Of a stretch of 64,000 nucleotides of DNA, positions 49,220 to 61,063 are shown piece by piece. A model generated the notes under the pieces. The model was not told the DNA's origin, made no database searches, and saw nothing but the letters and a program-made list of their open reading frames with translations. The stretch spans positions 2,660,976-2,724,975 of the forward strand of contig NW_022098022.1 in the NCBI RefSeq assembly GCF_002288925.2. Direction: 5' to 3'. How positions within the stretch are numbered: position 1 is the stretch's first letter; each line of letters opens with the position of its first letter. Position numbers and translations under genes: made by a program. The DNA comes from Delphinapterus leucas. Lineage: Eukaryota > Chordata > Mammalia > Artiodactyla > Monodontidae.

Positions 49220-49302
49220 GGTAGAAGAATATTTATTCTAAGGCAAATGGTGATTGTAGAGGCAGTAGTGGCAATCTCTGACTGGGATATTCAGAGCTCC
49301 AG
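49177..49302. repeat. Inverted repeat, 17-base arms
   Basis: ctggagctctgaatgtc at 49177-49193 pairs with gatattcagagctccag at 49286-49302, with one G-T type mismatch and a 92-base loop. Origin unknown. Confidence 0.8.
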
Positions 49303-49439
49303 AAATTAATATGCTGCTTTTTTATTTCTTCCAGAACTTGGGTTATACCTTTGGATTCTACTTCACGAGCCCACCAATACTCTTCCAGTAAATAATCTTT
49401 GTTGTATGTGGGTCCAACTTGGTTTCTGTTTGCTACCAC

Positions 49440-50050
49440 AAACTCATCTTTTACTAGAAACCCATAATATTACTAGAAGTACTCTGAAACTCTATTTTCC
49501 TATCAGGAATCTTTGGAAAGATGTGTGGTAGCAATTTTAGAAATGAATTTACTAATTTATAAGACATAGTTACCTCAATTGCATTGTGCACTATACTGCA
49601 TGGTATGGATATGATCTAGCCACAGTTTTCATTACACTGGCTTTGCATACGCTGTGTTCTAATTCTATTGTTCAGATATACCACATTTGCCACGTGTCAT
49701 TCTAAGTGGCAAAGGTTACAGTCCCTCACAATAAAATTGTAAACTTCCTCTAAGGAAACGATACACTCGTTCTCGTGTCGAATTTGGGAATGTGTACTTT
49801 ATGAAGAATGCATGTTCCTGGAATCAGAGCATGAAGAACAGAAACTTGTACAACTTAAACTCCACTTTCAAGGACTACTGCCTGTACTCAACTGGCTAAG
49901 AGTTTTCTTCTACGCTGCTGCCTCTTACCAAATGGTATTAAATGCTTCAGAAGATGTACAAATGTATAGTGGTGGCACTATTGTGTTTCAAGACTTCCAA
50001 GTTGGTAAAATTTCATTTTCTTTAGAAGTACTCTTTATGTGTGTTTTCAT
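49440..50050. other. Unique sequence with an 83-codon open frame at 49812-50063
   Basis: The frame runs through 'gacttccaagttggtaaaat', which contains a possible splice donor at about 50004, but I recognise no family and no matching acceptor. Treated as non-coding. Confidence 0.25.
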
Positions 50051-50054
50051 AATC

Positions 50055-50175
50055 ATTTTTTAAATTTTATTTTATTTTTTAATACAGCAGGTTCTTTTAG
50101 TTATCTATTTTATACATATTAGTGTACATATGTCAATCCCAATCTTCCAATTCATCCCACCACCACCAAAGAAAA
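50055..50175 (-). mobile_element. L1 3' UTR fragment (reverse)
   Basis: Plus-strand words 'aatacagcaggttcttttag', 'ttatctattttatacatatt' and 'gtcaatcccaatcttccaat' are the reverse complement of an artiodactyl/cetacean L1 3' UTR segment. An ATTTT-rich tail lies at 50058-50085 on the left. Confidence 0.85.
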
Positions 50176-50306
50176 AAGTCAAAAGTATCTCTTTTACACT
50201 AAAAATGTATTGATCTACAAGTATCGGGCACACCAAGCTTCCCCAGCCTGACCCTTCAACCCCCTCACAGTGATTCACATGATGTGTAGACACCACTGTT
50301 CATTCT

Positions 50307-50525
50307 GGGTTTTTTTTTGTTTTGTTTTTTTTTTTGCAGTACGCAGACCTCTCACTGTTGTGGCCTCTCCCATTGCGGAGCACAGGCTCCGGCTCGCAGG
50401 CTCAGCGGCCATGGCTCACGGGCCCAGCCGCTCCGTGGCATGTGGGATCTTCCCGGACTGGGGCAGGAACCCGCGTCCCCTGCATCGGCAGGCGGACTCT
50501 CAACCACTGCGCCACCAGGGAAGCC
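50307..50525 (-). mobile_element. CHR SINE, short form (copy 9)
   Basis: Reverse short-form element with a T/G-rich tail. The target duplication ctgttcattct occurs at 50296-50306 and 50526-50536. A three-base shortening in the middle (ctccggctcgcaggctc) distinguishes it from other copies. Confidence 0.96.
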
Positions 50526-50581
50526 CTGTTCATTCTTAAATCATGTATATATTCACTTTCTTGTTTTGACTAGATACATAC

Positions 50582-51039
50582 TGCCATGGATTGAACTGTG
50601 TCCTCCAAAATGATATGTTGAGTCCTAACGACTGATGCCTGTGAGTGTGAGCTGACTTGGAAATAGGGTCTTTGTAGATATAGTCAAGATGGGCTCGTTG
50701 GGGTGGGCCATAATCCAGTAAGACTGATGTCCTTAAAAGACAAGGAGAAGTCCAGGTGGAGACAGAGACTCGGGAGGGCAGAATGCTGTGTGGATGGAGG
50801 CCGAGCCTGGAGTGTGGCAGAAGCACACGCTAAGAGCACCGGGAATCGCTGGCAGCTGTCACAGCTAGCAGGAGGCAAGGAAGGATCCTCCCTGCAGGTT
50901 TCAGAGGGAACATGGGCCTGCTGACAAGTTGATGCCCAAGTTTGGGCTCCAGAACTAGTAGGCAATACATTTCATTTGTTTTAAGGCACCCAATTTGTGG
51001 TACTTTGTATCCAGCAAGCAACCCTAAGAAACTGATACA
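50582..51039 (+). mobile_element. Complete MLT1/MST-type MaLR solo LTR
   Basis: Starts TGCCATGGATTGAACTGTGT and ends ...AAACTGATACA, the TG...CA ends of mammalian apparent LTR retrotransposons. Typical internal words are present: 'ggaaatagggtctttgtaga', 'gggtgggccataatccagta', 'gatgtccttaaaagacaagg', 'ggctccagaactagtaggca'. The poly(A) signal is decayed (AATACAT). A five-base duplication, catac, flanks it exactly (50577-50581 and 51040-51044), the hallmark of integrase-mediated insertion. No internal region, so a solo LTR. Confidence 0.92.
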
Positions 51040-51044
51040 CATAC

Positions 51045-51820
51045 ATCTCCAAATGGAAACATTTTCTACATTCATTATATTATGGGGGAAAGTTTGTTCC
51101 CATTCACCCCCTCACCAGCAAAACACTAGTCAGAAATTGGTCGCACTCTTTCTTTCCCCTTAGAGTAGCCTTTTCAAAAGTCAATCCACAATTCAAATAA
51201 TCTTATTTTTAAGTCCTCAGGGCAAATAAAAGAATGATTACATATTTCTGTATTGTTAGTAAACTACTGTGTGGATTTCATTCTGTCTCCATGAGAACAT
51301 TAGTTTCTCACTGATAACATAATCCTTTAAAAATATTTAGTAACCTCATCAGGCATACTATACAAAAAGACAGTTTATTAAACAGACCTTCCCAGAGAAG
51401 AATACTCCTATGTATCGTCAAATCCCTTCTATGCCTGTAGCCAAATACCCTGAAATTTTGAGTCTCTTGTCTCTGATATAAGATCTTAAGAATTCTTTTA
51501 TAATTGTAAACTTTTGGCATTTAAGTATCTAGACCAAATTAAAAAAAAACAAAAACAAAAAACACTATTCTACAGATACCAGACTCTGTTTTCTGAGATG
51601 CTTCCGGATTTATCAGTCTACCACCTCAGCCTACAACACACTTATTCACAAATATCAATTCTGTAAATGACAGTCAAGTGTAAGAAACATAAATTGGTGT
51701 GACAGAGTTAATTCTCAGCCTACATATATTTGTAAGTTAGATGTGTTGAATCTGAGCACACTTTCCCATTAAAACAATTCTGTAACTTTCCACTAAATAC
51801 ATAAGCGTCAAAGTGGTCAA
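51045..51820. other. Unique sequence
   Basis: No feature recognised. Confidence 0.35.
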
Positions 51821-51824
51821 TTTA

Positions 51825-51932
51825 ATTCAACATTTATCAAGCATCTCCTAAGAACGCAAACCACTATTACAGATAACAGCACCATCACACTGAATAGCAT
51901 CCCTGCCCTTGAAGAGTTCACAGCCTAGAAGT
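51825..51932 (-). repeat. L2 3' end (reverse)
   Basis: 'ttcaacatttatcaagcatc', 'tcctaagaacgcaaaccact', then 'atccctgcccttgaagagtt' and 'cacagcctag' match the reverse of the L2 terminus. Confidence 0.75.
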
Positions 51933-52029
51933 TAAGCGTGAGAACTTGAATTAAGATGTGAACTACAGTCTGTGCTCCAGGGCTCCTTGATCCCAGCCTG
52001 CGGTGTGGCTGGGGCTTGCAAGCAACACA

Positions 52030-52200
52030 TGCTCAAGTTCATATCCTGAATCTGTCTCTCAGTGACCATGGTCAAATTAAATTACTTTAAGCTAGTTTTC
52101 TTATCTTTGGCAAAGTAAAATAATGAATACCCTGCCTTGAGGGGTTTCTGAGAGGATTGGCAGGGGAAAAATTTGTAATATGGGTACAGAGAAGTCAATA
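52030..52200 (+). repeat. MIR SINE
   Basis: MIR order: 'ctctcagtgaccatggtcaa', 'gctagttttcttatctttgg', 'taccctgccttgaggggttt', 'ctgagaggattggc'. Confidence 0.75.
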
Positions 52201-54938
52201 AAGCAACAGCAAAGGGAAAAGAAAAAAATTTTTAAATAGGAGTGTTGAAAGCGTCAGCCAATATAGAAGGATTTAAATGATATTTGAGAGCAGACTCCAG
52301 GAGATGCTATAAAAATCACACACAGCTTCGAAGGTATAAGTGATGGTCAGAATCAAGCATTACTCATTTCGCTGAAGATCTAGCACAGTCAGTAAATGAG
52401 TGCCTCTTGTAAAGATGAGGTTGAAATAGGAAATGAAGGTCTTGCTGAAGGAAATAAGTAATTGGTATTAGGAGCTAATTTAGGTTATCTATTGTGGAGT
52501 TAACGCTATTACAGCTTTTCCCAAAATATATAATGAATGCATGTTAATTTGAAAAGAATTACCAATGTCAAGTAAGTTTGGGGAGCACTGCATTAAACAA
52601 AGTGATACAGGTTTTAGTGCTGCAAGCCTTCTGAGAATCTTCAAACTAGGGAGGACAGATAACCGGTGTTTTCTGACCACACAGGACCTCAGGGTCCTTT
52701 ATCCTGGCAGTGATTCCCCACCCATTCCACAGGTTTTTCTATTCCTTTTTTCATAGAGCTCTCCCATAATGGCTCTATAAACCTCATTTTGATAAATACT
52801 ATTCTATTTATAGGAAATATTCATAGCTGCCTAGGAAACAAGGCAAATTTGTGACTAAGGTAATTCTAATAAAAAATTTTTTTTGGCACCAAAATATTTC
52901 TCCAAACCAACACAGTTTGATTTTATATGACACACAGTTAATGGGTTTTTATAATTGGCAATGCATTGTAATTTTCTTAATAATCATGACGTGAGTCATC
53001 CTACAATTATTTATGACTCGATTTTCTTTCCTTTGGCTCATGGTCAGCAGTTAATCTATAAATTTCAAATGATAAGCATTTTTCCTCTGAAAAATCACAG
53101 ATGCATAAGGAACTATAACATAAACCATCACAAAACACAGCTAAAATACATGTGTGATTTAGACAAAACATGCAATTATATCTGGGATAGAGTTTAAAAA
53201 TTAGTAAATTTAATGAAAATTAACTGCAATATTGTCGTTGAAATATACCTATCAGAAAGACTTTTACTCTAAAATCTACATTTGAAAGGATTTGAATCCT
53301 TAATCACATCAACTGATGTAACAACTGAATTATCAGTTCATTCAATTTAATCAGGGCTAAGCTGTGCTAAAATTGTGATGTACACATGGTTGTTACTTGG
53401 GCATATTTGGCACCATCAGATTTTTAGCACTTCTCCAGTGCCCTAGTATACCTCACTTTACACTCCAAAGCGGAAGAAAAAGTTGTTTTCCCAAATATGA
53501 TTAGTTATACTAAATGATAGCCAATCACTAATGGTAACATGTTTATTTGACATCAGTTTTCTGCATTTAAAAGCCTTCAAATTCTTAAATACAGCACCTA
53601 TGAATTTTCCTGCATCATTCAATGAATAAGTATGGACTTGTGGAAACAAAGGGCTTTTCAAATATCTCTAATTTACATCATATAAGGAAACCTATTTTCT
53701 CACATAAGTCTTGCCCTGAACTAAATAGAAGTTAATTTTAGAAAATGTATCCTTTATTAACTCAATATATACACATATATGTAATATTTAAAATGTTCTG
53801 TTTACATAATATTTTCTATATATACATCTATTTCATACAAGTAATATAAATGTATTTGGGATGTTCTTTTTCTAATCTCACATTCTGGTGATTTTCTCAG
53901 TCTTTTTTCGGTGGGTGTATTGGCCTGAGTACAGGGAGACGTGCTTCCCACATAAAATTATTATGCGCTCACACAGCTATTTTGTTAGTTTTAAGTGACT
54001 TGGCTTTATTTTTCAGCTTATTTTATCAGCATAGCACATAGATAGGCCAATAACTTTGGCACACCAGTAGGAATTCTTTTATTTTTAAAATCACTACTTT
54101 GAAATTATGTTTCTAAAAACTAAAGGTATCTTATTCATTACACAGGTAGTCTCAATCTTTCCTCTTCTAAAGAGACTTGAAATTCAAATAATGACGTCTG
54201 GGCAGAGAAGAAATTCTTCAATCTGAGGTTAAGAATGTTAATTACCACCTTACGGAGATGCCAGGATCCAGAGAATTAGAGAATTGGGCTGTTAGAAAAA
54301 TCAATATGCTGCAGAGCTGCAAAGAAACTCAGCATTTTACAGTACTTTTAATTTAGTTCCCATCGGTCTAATAGCAAAATAGCATTCTGGATATGTATTT
54401 CTCCTTTACAAAGATTTCAGGACAACATTTAAGCTTTGGACTAAACACTATGAGGTTGACCTGCTCATTTTTCCATCTTTCCTCCCTCTTTCCACTAACT
54501 GAACAAACTTGTTTACTCTGTTTACACTGATTTATTGATTGTCTGAATGACGGTTACTTAACTGTAAATAAAAATTGTACGTAAGATATCATTTTGAGGA
54601 ATTTCAGTGGATTTTTTAGTTAAATTATTCAATCTACCTGTACCATTTTTTCCTCCAATAGGGCCAGTTATCGTCATTACGTTCTCAGGCTACTGTGAGA
54701 GTAACACTCAATACATCAGAGCTGTTACTTGTCATGAGTGGAAATGCTTCAAACTAATTTTTTTCTTTTGGAAATTACATTCTACTGAGTATATCTATAT
54801 GAAAAGAATCAGGATGAACTGATAAGACAGTATCATTTTCTGGTACAAGAAAGTATCAGTGCCAAAGAACTACACTTTTTATCTAATAAATGTAATTCCC
54901 CTTAACTATTTTAAATTGCGTTCTTTAATTCTTATTAA
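52201..54938. other. Mostly unique sequence, 2.7 kb
   Basis: Near 52568-52640 'gtttggggagcactgcatta' with 'aaacaaagtgatacaggttt' hints at a decayed hAT-type element, too short to name. The rest is AT-rich with no recognised repeat or exon. Confidence 0.35.
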
Positions 54939-54950
54939 AAAAGAATGTTA

Positions 54951-55271
54951 GGGGCTTCCCTGGTGGCACAGTGATTGAGAGTCTGCCTGCCAATGCAGGG
55001 GACAGGGGTTCGAGCCCTGGTCTGGGAGGATCCCACATGCCGCGGAGCAACTGGGCCCGCGAACCACAACTACTGAGCCTCCGCGTCCGGAGCCTGCGCT
55101 CCGCAACGAGAGGCCGCGGCAGTGAGAGGCCCGCACACCGCGATGAACAGTGGTCCCCGCTCGCCGCAACTAGAGAAAGCCCTCGCACGGAAATGAAGAC
55201 CCAACACAGCCAAAAAAAAAAATTAATTAAAAAAATAATAAAAAAATAAATACAATATATCACTTTAAAAG
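54951..55271 (+). mobile_element. CHR SINE, mosaic of long and short forms (copy 10)
   Basis: Sense element with head (ggggcttccctggtggcaca) and B-box (gggttcgagccctgg). The middle carries short-form-like sequence (cgcggcagtgagaggcccgc), but instead of ending it continues into the long-form tail (ctcgccgcaactagagaaag, gacccaacacagcc). Target duplication aaagaatgtta at 54940-54950 and 55272-55282. Confidence 0.94.
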
Positions 55272-55282
55272 AAAGAATGTTA

Positions 55283-56980
55283 CATAAATATTATTTCATT
55301 ATTGTAAGTAGAAAATAAAACATAAATCGTTCTTTCTAAAGCACAGCTTATTCTATGTAACTTAAACGCGCCCCTGAAGTCATAAAGAAAATACATCTAC
55401 GGACAACACGTGGTCATTAGCATTATTTTTTGCTTTTTAACAATCAGGATTAAATTTGTGGTTTGTCATGTCTCTGACAATGTATTTTAATGATTGGCAA
55501 CTAGCCTATTTTATTCTGAGGACATTTTCAAATAAATGAGTTCTATTAAACTTTCCAATTAGATGTCATAATGTTAGAAAACAAATATTCCAACCAATTA
55601 CATGTATATTTCCATATGTGTTCACACCTATATATATTTTATAAATATAAAGATATATTTCACGTCATAAATAACGATATAAAATGACATTCATGTAAAC
55701 ATACATTAAATGTTTCTTAGTGATTCCCTCAATTTGAACAAATGAATAAGTGAACACTTAAAATTTAATTAAGAGGGTTGTGTAAATAATTACCTAGTAA
55801 AAAGTCCAAGTTCATTCTGATATAATAGAATATATTCACTGTCTCAGTGGTTTGACCCAAACTAAGGCCATGTTTTGTTGGGGATATTTAACATAGAGCA
55901 TCAATCAATGTGTGTCTGGGTATCACCTCTCCATCGAGTTGGCTGTTACTATCTTTCTTATAATGACAAGAAAAGGAACTATATTTTCTTTTTATGATTT
56001 GTGAAATGTTGTCAATATTCCACTTATGCTAATGAAATAAAAAGTACATTTTTCAACGTTAGACTCTTAAAACCAAATTTCCCTCTAGCTACTGTAGCAC
56101 TTATGCAAATATTAAACATGCATTTATTTTTGTGACTGAGAGACATTAAGATGAATGTTTTAGCAAATTAAGTAACTGAGAATTTACAAAGCTTAATTCA
56201 CATTTAATAAGAAATCTCAATAATAGGTTATATATATGCACAGAACAGAACTACTTATAATCTTAGAGTTTAGAGTTTTGGCCTAATTTGATTCCTGGAC
56301 TAATAAAAGGGCAATATAATTAAATAAATGTTGATAGATATTTATGCAATTTTATAAATGCATACATGTATATATAGGTCGATATTGATATGTATAAACA
56401 TTTATTTAATTCATTATATATATACATGTATGTACATACATATGGGTGTATTCATTATACCCTCTCTAAAAATTCATTCTTGATTTTTCCAGTAATCCTT
56501 CATCCTTTCCTATCTCTCCTACATTTAAATATAATATTCTTAACTCAGAAAGAAGCAGGTATTTAAAGAGGTTAATGTGCAAGATAATGACAATCATTAT
56601 TTTATAAGAAGTAACTTAATAAAGCATTTTCAACACTTAAAACTAGGAGATTCCATTCATACAACTACATGTAGCCTGCTATTGAGCTTTCAATCACGGA
56701 AGAAAAAATTACAGATCACACAATGATATGTATCCGGTCAATGTCAAACTGCGAATGGACAAGACCTTGTGGTAGTGAGAGGGCTGTAGGTTACGGGATG
56801 AAGTGTGCTCATACCGCTGCTTTAATCGCTGACAAGGCTAGGGACCCATCTATGTTTGCCTTTCAGTCTCCACCCTTTCCCTTACGAGAGAGTTCACCTG
56901 TCCTATACTATTTCTCTTCATTCAATGACATATATTTGGACATAAAAAAAGCAATTTGCTTTCTTCACCTTTATTTATAT
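55283..56980. other. AT-rich unique sequence
   Basis: No repeat or exon recognised. Contains short ATAT/TACATA-type runs near 56360-56450. The open frame starting at 56723 runs into the SINE below and is not supported. Confidence 0.4.
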
Positions 56981-56982
56981 GA

Positions 56983-56983
<1 letters not shown>

Positions 56984-57007
<24 letters not shown>
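56984..57007. repeat. (AT)12 microsatellite
   Basis: Pure AT dinucleotide run adjoining the poly(T) of the SINE. Confidence 0.95.
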
Positions 57008-57024
<17 letters not shown>

Positions 57025-57216
57025 TGCGGTACGCGGGCCTCTCCCTGTTGTGGCCTCTCCCGTTGCGGAGCACAGGCTCTGGACGCGCAGGCTCAGCGGC
57101 CATGGCTCACGGGCCCAGCCGCTCCGCGGCATGTGGGATCTTCCCGGACCGGGGCACGAACCCGTGTCCCCTGCATCGGCAGGCGGACTGTCAACCACTG
57201 CACCACCAGGGAAGCT
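57008..57216 (-). mobile_element. CHR SINE, short form (copy 11)
   Basis: Reverse short-form element, nearly identical to the common short-form sequence, with a T18 tail at 57008-57025 preceded by an (AT)12 run (56984-57007). A target duplication cannot be separated from the AT/T-rich flank (atatattttttt-like on both sides). Confidence 0.95.
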
Positions 57217-57352
57217 CAATAAAATATATTTTTTTCAAATGCTGATCTAGAGAACAGGCAATTGGCTTGATTCTGACAGTGTCCTCAGAGAAGACCATTA
57301 AGTACAACAGCCTGATTTGCTTCACAGGCACGTGTTTTGGATACTGCTTTCT

Positions 57353-57766
57353 TTTTTTTTTCTTTTTTTTTCATACACACACACTGTATTTTATTTTTAC
57401 AAGAGATAAATAACCTGACACCAAGCATTGTAAATGGATGACCACAACAAAAGCAACAATGATTGCAGTTACCGAACACGAAACACACTCACACTGTGTC
57501 ATAATATTGACCTTCAGTCCAGGAATCCTCCACGGTAACAGCTCCTTTACTTTGCAGTGAAAATTGATTTGTATATTTTTTGCCTCTGAGTCCTTGTGGG
57601 ATTTTTTTTTTTACTCCAACAGAGTCGCAAAAATTATAATCAGCCTCATCAGTTCACTCAGTCCCATGTAATTAATTTTTTTGATCTTGATCTTTTGTTA
57701 GCACTCTTATGAATTCATCAGTTTTCCATTAGAGTTCTGAAAACGCTTATTCATTCAGTTCAGCAG
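57353..57766 (-). pseudogene. Retrocopy of an unidentified mRNA 3' region
   Basis: A 414-base insert bounded by a perfect 15-base direct repeat, tggatactgctttct (57338-57352 and 57767-57781). On the minus strand it ends in an AATAAA signal (57390-57395) followed 18 bases later by an A-rich tail interrupted once by G (57353-57371). These are hallmarks of an L1-mobilised mRNA copy. It lacks any SINE or LINE sequence, and all frames are closed. It therefore probably derives from a 3' UTR and is 5'-truncated. I do not know the parent gene. Confidence 0.85.
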
Positions 57767-57781
57767 TGGATACTGCTTTCT

Positions 57782-58145
57782 AATCATACATTAGTTCCCT
57801 CAGTTTCACTTCTGATATCAACTGGGCTATGTTTGCAGGAATAAAGATTCAAACTGTACTATTACAAAACTTTAAGCCTGAGATCCATGTGCTACCAGGA
57901 CAACCATGTTGGTGCTACTTTTGCTATATTTTGTCATAAAACCAATTTTCCTACGTACTGAACTTCTTTACAGAATGTTCTTTGAACCACTTTGTGCATA
58001 AGAATCCACTAAGCTTGATGTATAAGTAACTGAATAGGATACAAATATTCAGAAGGAAATGTCTTGGACTATCTGTGAAAGTGGAAGCTAATTGCCCACC
58101 ATTCCAGGTAAGGTTAATGTCCATGAAGGTCATCCACATTCGCGA
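57782..58145. other. Unique sequence
   Basis: No feature recognised. Confidence 0.35.
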
Positions 58146-58149
58146 GAGC

Positions 58150-59075
58150 TCACGTGTCACACTTTTCTTCACTTGGACTCTACCTCCGAGCCATTTCACT
58201 CCCCACTCCCATCCCTGAATCCATCATCATCACCCAGGACCATAATAATCCTGACATTTTAATCCCTAAACACAGCAACTTCCTACAACCTTCCTCGACT
58301 GTTTTTCCTCCTTTTGGAGCTCTCTGCTACTTGGGTAACACTTCCCTTTTAACGGCTCTCACAAAATCTTACTGTCTCTTCTCCCTCCAATTACATCTCC
58401 TCCTATTTCCAAGACATATGATTTTCTATTATAAATCTCAGATTTAGGATAAAAGTCTTAATTCATTTTGGCAAAAACTGAGGCCAGGCATTCTCTCCTT
58501 TGCTTGTCACCATCCATCTAATAAGTGCCCCAGCCAAAGCTGGGGGGCGGGTGACTCCTCTTTGACCAGTAATAACTTCTCCAATATTATCTTACCTCTC
58601 TCACCCTGAATAATCTTTCCAAAGCCACCTTACTCCCTTCTTTAAAATAATCCCACTGTATCCCACAGCCTTCAAGATAAATTCCAAACTGCTTAGCTCA
58701 GCAATATGCGGGTCTCGTTCCCTCACCGTTCTCCTCCTGCCGCCCTCCTCCTATGTGTGATACTCGCATGGCATTCTCTCTCACCTTCCCGCATTTACAT
58801 ATGCTGCCTCCTTTCCCTCCTTCTCCCTCCCTATGACCCTTATCTCAGAAGTCATCTGAACCAGAAGTCTTTGCTGACCCCCCTGGCCCCCAACATACCC
58901 CATGCATGCACGTACGTCTGTTTCCACAGTACCCACTATCACATAGTACTGCCATCATCTCTTAATTCCACTATTTTCTCTGCTAATTTAACAGCCTGGA
59001 ATAAAGAGTCCACATATTTTCATGCATGTCTCTGGCATTTAGTATAGCATGTGCCATTGAATAGATTTCAAAAAC
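58150..59075 (+). mobile_element. L2 LINE 3' portion
   Basis: Pyrimidine-rich plus strand with L2 words: 'cttcaagataaattccaaac' then 'tgcttagctcagcaatatgc' (58672-58710), 'gcatttacatatgctgcctc', 'gtcatctgaaccagaagtct', 'ttgctgacccccctgg', and the terminal 'atgtctctggcatttagtat'. The open frames at 58154-58447 and 58706-59047 fall within it and are not intact L2 coding. Confidence 0.75.
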
Positions 59076-59079
59076 GTTT

Positions 59080-60015
59080 CATCCTCGAAGATGGGATAGG
59101 AGACCTCACCGCGATAGTGACCCTAAAAACAGGCATGTTTCATAACCCATCTCTCATGGATGTTTTGTGTTTTGATAATAACCTCTCTGGCAGAGCCCAG
59201 CACGGCCCTTGATAGCTCTATTTGATACTTGGTGAAACATTCCTTAAAATATTGATTTTCATACAATGAATAACTTATACCCAGGTAAGACTTTTTAAAA
59301 CAGTAAAGTACTATTTGCATAGGATAAACATAATAGTTTGTGGAATTGAATGATTTTTTCCCCATGTGCTATCACATTGTAGACTATGGAGCTGCAGTCA
59401 GTTTTCAGACTGAGCGGGTGTGTCTTTTCTTTCCTTTATCTTCTCTGATTTGGCTTTCTCAGTCCCAATCTTAGCATCTGTCTTGAGATATCTTCTAAAA
59501 CCATCTCTCTGGATATCAACGAGGAGGTAATTGTTGTTCACATTAAGGATATTATTACAGAAGCAATACTGCTATGGGGAAAAAACGTCCTGTGATAACA
59601 CTGAGTACTTTAACATGTATAACATACAAACTCAATATTCAATTAATATATCCCATTCTTTTTTGGAAAATAATATTAGTCTAATGATTTTTGTTGTTGT
59701 CAACAGATTTCAATACGTAGAAATGATGGACTTATGTAATGTTTAAAAATATTTAAACAATAACTATGGAATATAAATAACTGTATTCTAAACCACTATT
59801 TTGGTCCAGACTAGAATTTAGTTCTCCTGCTTCTTAGCTTTTGGACTTTTCCTTTTTGACCACATAAGAAATATGTGAATTTTACTTTCACCTTCTCTTA
59901 CATAAAACTTTAAGAGAATTTATCCCCCATGGGAAAATAATCTCTAAATAGTATAGCTTTACGTGGAATACTACAAAATTATTAACCTAACGCTGTTTTT
60001 GGTTCTTTTATTTGT
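59080..60015. other. Unique sequence
   Basis: No feature recognised. Confidence 0.35.
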
Positions 60016-60019
60016 AAGA

Positions 60020-60400
60020 GGACGTCCCTGGTGGCGCAGTGGTTAAGAATCTGCCTGCCAATGTGGGGGACACGGGTCCGAGCCCTGGTCTGGGAAGATC
60101 CCACATGCTGCGGAGCAACTGAGCCCGTGCCCCACAACTACTGAGCCTGCGCTCTAGGGCCCGCAAACCACAACTACTGAGCCTGCGCTCTACAGCCCAC
60201 GAGCCACAACTACTGAGCCCGCGTGCCACAACTACTGAAGCCCACATGCCTAGAGCCTGTGCTCCACAACAAGAGAAGTCACCGCAATGAGAAGCCTGTG
60301 CACCGCAACGAAGAGCAGCCCCCGCTCGTCGCAACTAGAGAAAGCCCGCGCTCAGCAACGAAGACCCAATGCAGCCAAAAATAAATAAATAAATAAATTT
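60020..60400 (+). mobile_element. CHR SINE, long form with internal tandem repeat (copy 12)
   Basis: Sense long-form element from 'gacgtccctggtggcgcagt' to 'gacccaatgcagcc' plus an (AAAT)n tail. The central unit containing acaactactga is present at 60134, 60170 and 60206 with exact 36-base spacing, and again at 60228 with 22-base spacing. At about 380 bases it is the longest CHR copy in the window. Confidence 0.95.
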
Positions 60401-61041
60401 TAAAATATTTTTATTCTAATTCTATACTACAATACACAATTAAGTTAAACAACTTATTAATAGTTATTATTTTGTAATAAGAGCTTCTTACTACAAAACA
60501 TGAAGATTTGTACATTTCAGGCATGACCCAGGTCTACGTATAGTAATTGTAGGTCCCAGTAATTTGAGGGACAATGAACTACCCCACTGCAGACAGATTC
60601 TCCCTTGCCCCTCATCACTCCTTACGGGCTCTCTGTCCATATTCCTATGCACACATATTTATATTTTTAATTAACTGGGGTATATAGTTATACCGCTTAC
60701 AATTTTAATTAGTCTGCTTGTGGTAATAGCAACATCCATTGTAACTGGGTAGAAAACAAATCTCTGAAAGACGCAAAGGCAGAATTGAAAGATTGGAAAG
60801 AAATATTCAAAGAAGAGAAGAAAATTTTGTTCACAACCAACTTCATGGCCTGGAACTAAAGGTTGAGGGCATATTAAAATGTTGAGAGAGAAAGAGAGAG
60901 AAAGAGAGACAGAAAGTTTTCTAAAATGTTCTAACTTTCATCACTGACAAATTCTGTTTAAGTTGCTCCGTACGGAGAAATACTCTTAAGAGAGCTTCAT
61001 TTTTATTGATATTTTATTTAGTCAAAGCATCTTTTCTTTAG
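60401..61041. other. Unique sequence with a GA-rich tract
   Basis: Includes GAGA-rich sequence at 60883-60918. 60760-60850 is open in two frames with charged translations. No family recognised. Confidence 0.35.
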
Positions 61042-61063
61042 CACCAACCTAATTTCTTTTCAG

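Noticed and set aside
52071..52082. Perfect palindrome tgaccatggtca
   Set aside because: Twelve bases inside a MIR remnant. Expected by chance at this scale.
56723..57250. 175-codon open frame, second longest on the plus strand
   Set aside because: Its second half is the antisense of a CHR SINE, and the first half contains the AT run and poly(T). No family resemblance.
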